Origin: Roseiarcus sp963809245
GTDB taxonomy: Bacteria > Pseudomonadota > Alphaproteobacteria > Rhizobiales > Beijerinckiaceae
Assembly: GCA_963809245.1 (NCBI GenBank)
Contig: CAWEIU010000012.1
Location: 644,719-708,718, forward strand
Direction of reading: 5' to 3'
Length of the DNA: 64,000 nucleotides
A model generated the notes under the pieces. The model was given only the letters and a program-made list of their open reading frames with translations. It was not told the DNA's origin and ran no database searches. The translations under genes were made by a program, and so were the position numbers. Shown in pieces: positions 35,285 through 43,416 of this stretch (position 1 is its first letter; each line of letters opens with the position of its first letter).

Positions 35285-35878
35285 ATGGCGCTCTTCCGCC
35301 TAACCCGGCCGCTCGACCCCGAACCGCTGGTGCGCGGCGTCGGCGTCTACCTGAGGCCGGCAGTCGGCGGGGACTATCTCGCTTGGTCGCGCCTTCGCGA
35401 ACAGAGCCGGGCGTTCCTCGCCCCCTGGGAGCCGACCTGGCCGGAAGACGATCTCACCCGCGCCGCCTTCCGGCGCCGTCTGCGCCGCCAGGCCGAGGAA
35501 ATGGCGCGCGACGAATCCTACGCATTCCTTATTTTCGACGCGACGTCGGACGAGCTCATCGGCGGACTGACGCTGGGGGGCATCCGTCGCGGCGTCGCCC
35601 AGGCGGCCACGCTCGGCTATTGGATGGGCGCGCCACACGCCGGCAAGGGACATATGACGCGCGCTGTCGCCGCCGTGGTGCGGTTCGGCTTTTCGAATTT
35701 GCGGCTGCATCGCATCGAGGCGGCCTGCATCCCCGACAATGCGCCCTCCATGGCGCTTCTCGAGCGCAACGGGTTCCGCCGCGAAGGCCTCGCCCGCGCC
35801 TATCTCAAGATCAACGACGCGTGGCGCGATCACGTCCTGTTCGGGCTCCTCGAGGGCGAGGCGGCGCGCCTTGATTGA
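35285..35878 (+). CDS. GNAT N-acetyltransferase, RimJ-like
   Basis: A 197-residue GNAT acetyltransferase. The acetyl-CoA site appears as YWMGAPHAGKGHMTRAVAAVVRF, followed by LRLHRIEAACIPDNAPSMALLERNGFRREG, which is characteristic of RimJ/RimL enzymes that acetylate protein N-termini. The target is unknown. It starts four bases after the M16 gene and overlaps the next gene by eight bases. Confidence 0.9.
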   Translation: MALFRLTRPLDPEPLVRGVGVYLRPAVGGDYLAWSRLREQSRAFLAPWEPTWPEDDLTRAAFRRRLRRQAEEMARDESYAFLIFDATSDELIGGLTLGGIRRGVAQAATLGYWMGAPHAGKGHMTRAVAAVVRFGFSNLRLHRIEAACIPDNAPSMALLERNGFRREGLARAYLKINDAWRDHVLFGLLEGEAARLD

Positions 35879-38777
35879 GCGGATCTTGCGCGTGTGGGAG
35901 AGTCTCGCGGGCTTGCGCGGCTGGCGACGTCTGGCGGCGCTGGCGCTGTGGACGGTCCTGGGCTGTCAGGCGGCCTTCGCGGTTCAATCGGTCCGCGTCC
36001 CTGTCGACGCCGACGCAATCGACCTCTCCTCCGCGGTCGAGCACTACGGCGCGCAAGGCGACCGCATCCAGGTCTCCACCGCGCCAGGGGCGGACGGCAT
36101 CGTCCGGCGCATCGAGGTGAGCGCCCTCGAGGCGGGCGCCAAGCCGGCCTGGATCGTGTTTGCGCTCACCAACGATTCCGACGAGCAGCTCACCCGCCTC
36201 GTCGTCGCGCCGCATTACCGCTTCGTCGGCTCCGGCGTCGTCTGGCCCGACCTCGGTTCGACGCGCATCACCACCATCACCGCGAGCCAGGGCAGCCCGC
36301 CCGAGCGGGAGGATGAGCTCGACGCCGACGTGTTCCGCGTCACGCTCGATCCGGGCGCGACAGTCACCTATGTCGCCGAGCTGCGCACCCCTTCGCTGCC
36401 GCAGATCTATCTTTGGGAGCCGGACGCCTACAAGGACAAGGGCGCGAGCCTGACGCTGTACCAGGGGATTCTGATCGGCATCGCGGGCCTGCTTGCCTTG
36501 TTCCTGACGATCGTCTTCGTCGTCCGCGGCGCGCTCGTGTTTCCCGCCGCCGCGGCGCTCGCCTGGTCGGTGTTCGCCTATGTCTGCATCGACTTCGGCT
36601 TCTGGCGAAAGATCTTCGGCTTCGAGGACCAGGCCGAGCGCGTCTGGCGCGCCGGCGTCGAAGCGACGATGGGCGCAACCCTGATTGTCTTCCTGTTCGC
36701 CTATCTGAACCTGCGCCGCTGGCACGTGCGCTTCCTGCATATCGGGCTCGTTTGGCTCTTGGCGATGGCGGTCGTCGTCGGCCTCTCCGTCTACAATGCG
36801 CCTGTCGCCGCGGGCGTCGCGCGCATTTCGATCGCCACCGTCGCCGCTATCGGCTTCCTCCTGATCTTGAGCATGGCCGCGCGCGGCTCGGACCGCGCGG
36901 TGATGCTGATCCCGACCTGGTTCCTGCTGCTCGTCTGGGTCGGCGCGGCGGGATCCGCCGCGCTCGGCGTCCTGACCAACGATCTCGCCGCGCCGGGCCT
37001 CATCGGCGGTCTGGTGCTGATCGTGATGCTGATCGGCTTCACGATCATGCAGAACGCCTTCTCGGATTCCGGAGGCGTGCGCGCCGGCAGCGCTGACGCG
37101 GAGCGGCGCGCCTTGGCGATGACCGGCTGCGGCGACGCCATCTTCGATTGGAACGTCGGCGCGGACCAGATCCACGTCAGCGCCGAGATCGAGAACCAGC
37201 TCGGCCTCCGGCGCGGCGCGCTCGAGGGGCCGGCCGCCGCCTGGCTCGACACGCTGCATCCGCTCGATCGCGACCGCTATTCGGCCGCCCTCGAGGGCGT
37301 CCTCCAGCAGCGCTCCGGCCGCATCAACCACGACATCCGCCTGCGCGGGGCCGACAGCCGCTACCACAGCTTCGTTCTCAAGGCGCGCCCGGTGGTCAAC
37401 GCCGAGGGCGAGGTGGTGCGGATCATCGGCTCGCTGTCCGACGTCACTGAGATCAAGGCCGCCGAAGAGCGCATTCTGCACGATGCGATCCACGACAATC
37501 TGACCGGCCTGCCGAACCGCGAACTGTTCTTCGACCGGCTCGGCTCCGCGCTCGTCCAGTCGCAGCGTCCCGGCGCGCCGGGCTTCGCCGTGCTGACGAT
37601 CGACGTCGACCGCTTCAAGGAGATCAACGACGCGCTCGGCATGGCGTTCGGCGATTCCGCGCTGCTGACGGTCGCGCGCCGGCTCGGCCGCGAGCTGAGG
37701 CCGGGCGACACCCTCGCCCGCATCGGCGGCGATCAGTTCGGCGTCATCCTCATGCTCGACGAGGACCCGGTCTTTTCCACCTTCATCGAATCGTTGCGCG
37801 AACTGATGGCTGCGCCGATCAGCTTCGGCGACCGCGAGGTTGCGCTCACGGTCTCGATCGGCGTCGCGCCGTTTGATCCGGAACTGCACGGCAAGGCGGC
37901 GGACATCGTCTCCGACGCGGAGATCGCTCTCGCTCACGCCAAGAAGACTGGCGGCGACCGCGCCAACATCTTCACCCCCGACATGCGTGCGGAGCGCTCC
38001 GACCGCCACTCGCTCGCCCAAGATTTGCGCCACGCGCTCGATCGCGGCGAGATCACCGTGATGTTCCAGCCGATCGTGCGTCTCGAAGACCGCACTGTGG
38101 CCGGATTCGAGGCGCTGCTTCGCTGGCGTCACCCGCGCCTCGGCCTGCTAGGCCCAGACGACTTCCTCTCGCTCGCCGATTCGAACGAGGTGCTCGGCGA
38201 AATCGGCGTTTTTGCAATCGAGACGACCGCCCGCGAACTCGCCGCCTGGCAGAAGGCGCTCGAGGTGACGCCGCCGATCTTCGCCAGCATCAACGTCTCC
38301 TCGCGCCAGATCATCGGCCACGACCTCCTGAGCGACCTGCGGATGGCGCTCAACCGCCATTACGTGCTGCGCGGCACGCTGAAGCTCGAACTGACCGAGA
38401 ATCTCGTGATGGAGAACCCGGAATACGCCGTCCAGTTGCTGCGGCGGGTGCGGGAGCTCGGCGCAGGGCTCGCGCTCGACGATTTCGGCGCCGGCTACAC
38501 GTCCTTGAGCCACCTCCAGCGCTATCGCTTCGACACGCTCAAGATCGATTCCTCGCTCGTCCGCCCGAACGGGCCGGGCGGGAGACCGGCGATCCTGCGC
38601 TCCGTCGTCGCGATGGCGCACGATCTCGGCATGGACGTGATCACCGAGGGCGCGGAAACCGAATCGGACGCCGTGGAGCTGTCGCAACTCGGCTGCGAAT
38701 TCGCGCAGGGCTTCGCTTTCGGCGAACCGATGTCCGCCGCCGCCGCGCGCAAGTTGATGGGCGCAGTGGTGTCGTGA
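35871..38777 (+). CDS. Membrane PAS-GGDEF-EAL protein, probable c-di-GMP phosphodiesterase
   Basis: A 968-residue signalling protein. After a hydrophobic signal (LAALALWTVLGCQAAFA) comes a periplasmic sensory domain of about 180 residues, seven or so transmembrane helices (7TM-DISM style), a PAS domain, then GGDEF and EAL domains. The GGDEF active site is degenerate: GGDQF at residues 619-623. The EAL domain looks complete, with EALLRW (747), INVSSRQ, ELTEN, LDDFGAGY, LKIDSS, TEGAET and a QGF. It likely degrades c-di-GMP in response to an envelope signal. The TTG start at 35871 overlaps the GNAT gene. Confidence 0.88.
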   Translation: MIERILRVWESLAGLRGWRRLAALALWTVLGCQAAFAVQSVRVPVDADAIDLSSAVEHYGAQGDRIQVSTAPGADGIVRRIEVSALEAGAKPAWIVFALTNDSDEQLTRLVVAPHYRFVGSGVVWPDLGSTRITTITASQGSPPEREDELDADVFRVTLDPGATVTYVAELRTPSLPQIYLWEPDAYKDKGASLTLYQGILIGIAGLLALFLTIVFVVRGALVFPAAAALAWSVFAYVCIDFGFWRKIFGFEDQAERVWRAGVEATMGATLIVFLFAYLNLRRWHVRFLHIGLVWLLAMAVVVGLSVYNAPVAAGVARISIATVAAIGFLLILSMAARGSDRAVMLIPTWFLLLVWVGAAGSAALGVLTNDLAAPGLIGGLVLIVMLIGFTIMQNAFSDSGGVRAGSADAERRALAMTGCGDAIFDWNVGADQIHVSAEIENQLGLRRGALEGPAAAWLDTLHPLDRDRYSAALEGVLQQRSGRINHDIRLRGADSRYHSFVLKARPVVNAEGEVVRIIGSLSDVTEIKAAEERILHDAIHDNLTGLPNRELFFDRLGSALVQSQRPGAPGFAVLTIDVDRFKEINDALGMAFGDSALLTVARRLGRELRPGDTLARIGGDQFGVILMLDEDPVFSTFIESLRELMAAPISFGDREVALTVSIGVAPFDPELHGKAADIVSDAEIALAHAKKTGGDRANIFTPDMRAERSDRHSLAQDLRHALDRGEITVMFQPIVRLEDRTVAGFEALLRWRHPRLGLLGPDDFLSLADSNEVLGEIGVFAIETTARELAAWQKALEVTPPIFASINVSSRQIIGHDLLSDLRMALNRHYVLRGTLKLELTENLVMENPEYAVQLLRRVRELGAGLALDDFGAGYTSLSHLQRYRFDTLKIDSSLVRPNGPGGRPAILRSVVAMAHDLGMDVITEGAETESDAVELSQLGCEFAQGFAFGEPMSAAAARKLMGAVVS

Positions 38778-38853
38778 ACGCGGCCTGTGTAAACCGGGGA
38801 CAATTCGCGCCTCGGCTTGCCAATGCGACGCGAAGGCCCAATCTCGGAACCGG

Positions 38854-40780
38854 ATGAAATTCACCACCGCCTTCCTTGACGAAATCCGCGCCCGGCTCCC
38901 GGTTTCTCAGGTGGCGGGCGCGCGGGTGCGGCTGCGCAAGGAGGGCCGCGAGTGGCGCGGTCTCTCACCGTTCAACGCCGAGAAGACGCCGTCCTTCTTC
39001 GTCAACGATCAGAAGGGCTTCTACCACGACTTCTCCTCGGGCAAACACGGCGACATCTTCTCGTTCTTGACTGAGACGGAGGGGCTGAGCTTTCCCGAGG
39101 CGGTCGAGCGGCTGGCCGCCATGGCCGGCGTGCCGATGCCGGCGCGAAGCCCCGAAGGCGAGGAGCGGGAGCGCAAGCGCGCGAGCCTGCACGACGTCCT
39201 CGCGCTCGCCCAGCAGATCTTCGAGGAGACGCTGCATACGCCGATCGGCGCCAAGGCGCGCGGCTATCTCGCCGACCGGCGGCTCGATCCGGCCACGCAG
39301 CGCCAGTTCGGCCTCGGCTATTCGGCGCCCGACCGCTACGCTCTGCGTGACGCCCTGGCGGCGCGCGGCGTCGAGGCGCAGCAGATGATCGACGCCGGCC
39401 TCCTGACGCACGGCGAGGGCATCGCCGTGCCCTACGACCGCTTCCGGGACAGAGTCGATGTTCCCGATCCACGACCGCTCCGGGCGCGTCGTCGCCTTCG
39501 GCGGGCGGGCGATGGAGGACGGGGCCAAGGCGAAATACCTCAATTCGCCCGAGGGCGAGCTGTTCCACAAGGGCGGCCTGCTGTTCAATCACCATCGCGC
39601 CCGCAAAGCGGCCCACGACGCTGAGCAACTCGTCGTCGTCGAGGGCTATGTCGACGTGATCGCGATGACCCAGGTCGGCTTTCCCCAAGCCGTCGCCCCG
39701 TTGGGCACGGCCTTGACGGCGGACCAATGCGGCCTTCTCTGGACCATGGCGAGCGAGCCCATCCTTTGCTTCGACGGCGACAAGGCGGGCCACAAGGCGG
39801 CATTCCGCGCCATCGACGTTGCGCTGCCGCTCATCGGCGCCGACAAGAGCCTGCGCTTCGCGATGATGCCGGAGGGCCAGGACCCCGACGATCTCGCGCG
39901 GTCGGGCGGCGCGGCGGCGATCGGCGAGGTGCTGGGCCGCGCGCAGCCGATGGCGGAGATGCTGTTCCTCAAGGAGACCGAGGCGCAGACCTTCGATACG
40001 CCGGAGAAGCGCGCCGCCCTCGAAAAGCGATTGCGCGAACGGGTCGGCCTCATTACGGACGAGACGCTGCGACGCCATTACGCGGCGGACATGGACCAGC
40101 GCCTCGCGAGTTTTTTCGGCGTCGGCGAGCCGGCTTCGGGCCGGCGCAGCTTCCAACGCCAGTTTCAACGCCAGGCGCGCGGGGGACGGCGGCAAGGCGG
40201 TTTCGATCCCGGACCGCGGACGGGCATTGCCGGCGCGCCGCTCCAGGCGCCTCGTCATCTCGTCCAGCGGCCGAGGGAAGCGCCGCGGGAAATTGCGATC
40301 CTCGCCATTCTGCTCGGCCATCCCGCTCTGCTGGAGCAGCATTTCGAGGAAATCGCGGCGCTGGAGTTCACCGCGCCCGCCCTCTCGGCCTTTCGAAACC
40401 GCCTGGTCGGTCTGTCCGCCGAGGCCTATCGCGCGGCGGAAGCTCTAGCGGAGGCGCTGGACGCCGCGGGCGTCGCCGATGAGCGGGCCCGGATATTGCG
40501 GGCGGCGGCGGCGATGCCCAATTGGTGGTGCCTGCGCGCAGAGGCCGAAGCATCGGACGCCGCGCACGTTCTTAGGCAAACCATGGCCTTGCAACGAAGT
40601 TCGGGGGCGCTAAATAGGGAGCTGAAGCTGGCGGAGCAAGCGCTCGCGTCGGATCCGACCGAACAAAATCTCGCGAGATTGCTGGACATTAAAACGCATT
40701 TGACCGATCTGGCGAACGCTGAGGCGGCCATCGAGGGGTTTGGCGACCTTTCGGGGCGCGTCGCGGCGTCTTCGCTATGA
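38854..40780 (+). pseudogene. dnaG: DNA primase DnaG, interrupted by a one-base frameshift
   Basis: The two halves form one 641-residue primase once a single extra base is removed. Frame one (from 38854) reads to IAVPYDRFRDRV at 39456; frame two continues MFPIHDRSGRVVAFGGRAM from 39458 to the stop at 40780. The G at 39457 is the extra base. Unrepaired, frame one ends at 39624. The TOPRIM domain (VVVEGYVDVIAMTQ, CFDGDKAGHKAA) and the C-terminal helicase-binding region are intact. The N-terminal zinc ribbon lacks its metal ligands (GLSPFNAEKTPSF, FYHDFSSGKHGD). Primase is essential, so a sequencing error or an unusual split gene should be considered before calling it dead. rpoD follows, as is typical. 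Confidence 0.85.
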
Positions 40781-40956
40781 CGGGATGTGTCTGGGTTAAC
40801 GCGGGGTTAGGCGTAAAGGCGGATTTTGACGCGGCGACTTGGACGGCGGGGCTGCACGAAAATGTGTTCACGCCGTCGTAGTGTGAGCGGCCGGCGACGG
40901 TCGAGAGCGTAACTTTCCGCGTGTTTGGGCGCGGATGTGGTCATGGAGACGCCGAT

Positions 40957-43002
40957 ATGGCAAGGAACGACGAGGCGAAGGCCGAAGGCGAAACGGCGGT
41001 TGTGGAAGCCGCAGACGGCCCGTTGCTCGATCTTACCGACGCCGCCGTCAAGCGCATGATCAAGATCGCCAAAAAGCGCGGCTGGGTCACGCAGGACGAA
41101 TTGAACGCGGTGCTTCCGTCCGAAGAGATTTCCTCCGACCAGATCGAGGACATGAACGCGATGCTCAGCGAGATGGGCATCAACGTCGTCGACAGCGAGG
41201 ACGCGGAAGAGGCCGAAAAAGAGCCGGCCGAAAGCGACGACGAAGAGACGGAGGGCGGCGAGATCGTCGAGGCCTCCCGCTCCACCGCGGTCGCCACCCG
41301 CACCTCGGAGCCGGTCGAGCGCACGGACGATCCCGTGCGCATGTACCTGCGCGAGATGGGCTCGGTCGAGTTGCTGTCGCGCGAGGGCGAAATCGCCATC
41401 GCCAAGCGCATCGAGGCTGGCCGCGAGGCGATGATCGCGGGCCTCTGCGAGAGCCCGCTGACCTTCCAGGCGATCATCATCTGGCGCGACGAACTGAACG
41501 AAGCCAAGATTCTGCTGCGCGACATCATCGACCTCGAGGCGACCTACGCCGGCCCTGACGGCAAACGGACGCCGAAGATCGACATGACCGCGCCTGGCGC
41601 CGCCGAAGCGCTCGCCGCGCAGATTCGCGAGCGCGTCGCGCCCGCCACCGCGCCGCAGACGCCGCCGCAGGGTTTCGACGGCGAGCCGATGAGCGCGCCG
41701 GAAGGCTTCGACGACGAGGACGATCTGGAAAATTCGGTCTCGCTCTCCGCGATGGAGGCCGAGCTCAAGCCGAAGGTGCTGGAGACGTTCGACCGCATCG
41801 CCGAGGCCTATAAGAAGCTGCGCCGGCTGCAGGACCAGAACGTCGAAAACCGGCTCAAGAACGAGACGCTGTCGCCCGCCCAGGAGCGCAAATACAAGGC
41901 GCTGAAAAAGGACATCGTCGCGGACGTCAAGTCGCTCGCGCTCAACCAGAACCGCATCGACGCGCTGGTCGAGCAGCTCTACGACATCAACAAGCGGCTC
42001 ATCAGCCTCGACGTGCGGTTGATGCGGCTCGCCGAGTCGCACCGCATTTCTCGCGAAGACTTCCTCAAGAACTACCAGAATTCGGAGCTCGATCCGAAGT
42101 GGGTGCTGCGCGTCTCGAAGCTCGGCACCCGCGGCTGGAAGGAGTTCGTCGCCGAGGACAAGGATCACATCAAGGAGATCCGCTCCGAGATCCACGCGCT
42201 GGCGACCGAGACCGGCCTCGAGATCCAGGAATTCCGCAAGCTCGTGCAGATGGTGCAGAAGGGCGAGCGCGAGGCCCGTCAGGCCAAGAAGGAGATGGTC
42301 GAGGCGAACCTGCGTCTCGTCATCTCGATCGCCAAGAAATACACCAACCGCGGCCTGCAGTTTCTCGATCTCATCCAGGAAGGCAACATCGGCCTGATGA
42401 AGGCGGTCGACAAGTTCGAGTATCGTCGCGGCTACAAGTTCTCGACTTATGCGACCTGGTGGATTCGCCAGGCGATCACCCGCTCGATCGCCGACCAGGC
42501 GCGCACCATCCGCATTCCGGTGCACATGATCGAGACGATCAACAAGATCGTCCGCACTTCGCGCCAGATGCTGCACGAGATCGGCCGCGAGCCGACCCCC
42601 GAGGAACTCTCGGAGAAGCTCGCCATGCCGCTCGAGAAGGTGCGCAAGGTGCTGAAGATCGCCAAGGAGCCGATCAGCCTCGAGACGCCGATCGGCGACG
42701 AGGAGGACAGCCACCTCGGCGACTTCATCGAGGACAAGAACGCGGTGCTGCCGATCGACGCGGCGATTCAGAGCAATCTGCGCGAGACGACGACGCGCGT
42801 GTTGGCCTCGCTGACGCCGCGCGAGGAGCGCGTGCTTCGCATGCGATTCGGCATCGGCATGAACACCGACCACACGCTCGAAGAAGTCGGCCAGCAGTTC
42901 TCGGTGACGCGCGAACGCATCCGCCAGATCGAAGCGAAGGCGCTGCGCAAGCTCAAGCACCCGAGCCGGTCGAGGAAGCTGAGGAGCTTCTTGGATAACT
43001 GA
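40957..43002 (+). CDS. rpoD: RNA polymerase primary sigma factor RpoD
   Basis: A 681-residue housekeeping sigma-70. It has region 1.1 (residues about 20-90), region 1.2 (DPVRMYLREMGSVELLSREGE), a long non-conserved region, regions 2.1-2.4 (FSTYATWWIRQAITRSIADQ), region 3 and region 4.2 with the helix-turn-helix TLEEVGQQFSVTRERIRQIE. The ATG at 40957 has GGAG eight bases upstream. It sits after dnaG, as in the conserved macromolecular-synthesis region, and ends at a strong terminator. Confidence 0.97.
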   Translation: MARNDEAKAEGETAVVEAADGPLLDLTDAAVKRMIKIAKKRGWVTQDELNAVLPSEEISSDQIEDMNAMLSEMGINVVDSEDAEEAEKEPAESDDEETEGGEIVEASRSTAVATRTSEPVERTDDPVRMYLREMGSVELLSREGEIAIAKRIEAGREAMIAGLCESPLTFQAIIIWRDELNEAKILLRDIIDLEATYAGPDGKRTPKIDMTAPGAAEALAAQIRERVAPATAPQTPPQGFDGEPMSAPEGFDDEDDLENSVSLSAMEAELKPKVLETFDRIAEAYKKLRRLQDQNVENRLKNETLSPAQERKYKALKKDIVADVKSLALNQNRIDALVEQLYDINKRLISLDVRLMRLAESHRISREDFLKNYQNSELDPKWVLRVSKLGTRGWKEFVAEDKDHIKEIRSEIHALATETGLEIQEFRKLVQMVQKGEREARQAKKEMVEANLRLVISIAKKYTNRGLQFLDLIQEGNIGLMKAVDKFEYRRGYKFSTYATWWIRQAITRSIADQARTIRIPVHMIETINKIVRTSRQMLHEIGREPTPEELSEKLAMPLEKVRKVLKIAKEPISLETPIGDEEDSHLGDFIEDKNAVLPIDAAIQSNLRETTTRVLASLTPREERVLRMRFGIGMNTDHTLEEVGQQFSVTRERIRQIEAKALRKLKHPSRSRKLRSFLDN

Positions 43003-43033
43003 CGCGAGGCATAGCCGAGACACTAGACTAAAA

Positions 43034-43057
43034 GAGGGGAGCGACGCTCCCCTTTTT
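43034..43057. terminator. Rho-independent terminator of rpoD, probably bidirectional
   Basis: AGGGGAG pairs with CTCCCCT (loop CGACG), preceded by an A-run and followed by TTTTT. It lies 31 bases after the rpoD stop and just before the converging small gene, so it can serve both strands. Confidence 0.88.
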
Positions 43058-43067
43058 CATGCGCGCT

Positions 43068-43343
43068 TCAAGCCGTGCTGAGCCGCGCGGCTTCGGCTTC
43101 GAATTCGCGGACGAGTTCGGCGCGCTCATCGTCGGGAAGCCAACGGCTCATCTGCGGCAACACAGTCCGATAATAGCGAAACTCGGCGGCGTCCCACGGC
43201 TCGCCCTCAGAGGCGCGCGCCTTGGTGACGACGCCGCGCAACTCCGCGCGGATCTTTTCGAGATTCGGTTTGAACACGTAAGGCGCGGCGCCGGTCGCGG
43301 CGCCCGCCTCGCTGTCTGTTTCGAAGAGGTCGCCCTGTTTCAT
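43068..43343 (-). CDS. Conserved small protein of unknown function
   Basis: A 91-residue soluble protein, MKQGDLFETDSEAGAA..., with a helical core that includes KIRAELRGVVTKARAS, AAEFRYYRTVLPQMSRWL and an acidic ERAELVREFEAEAARL. I do not recognise the family beyond a Rhizobiales hypothetical. It converges with rpoD and sits beside the restriction-modification gene with about 70 bases between; a link to that enzyme is possible but not shown. Confidence 0.6.
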   Translation of the reverse strand: MKQGDLFETDSEAGAATGAAPYVFKPNLEKIRAELRGVVTKARASEGEPWDAAEFRYYRTVLPQMSRWLPDDERAELVREFEAEAARLSTA

Positions 43344-43416
43344 TCTTAGGCCTTGTCGATTCGGGCGAACTATAACCCGCCGGACCGGCGGCGGAGAAAC
43401 GAGGCTGTTGAAAAGA

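Noticed and set aside
35811..38132. Minus-strand open frame of 773 codons opposite the GGDEF-EAL gene
   Set aside because: Shadow frame rich in Arg, Asp, His and Glu, with no motif.
40807..43023. Minus-strand open frame of 738 codons opposite rpoD
   Set aside because: Shadow of rpoD; no domain features.
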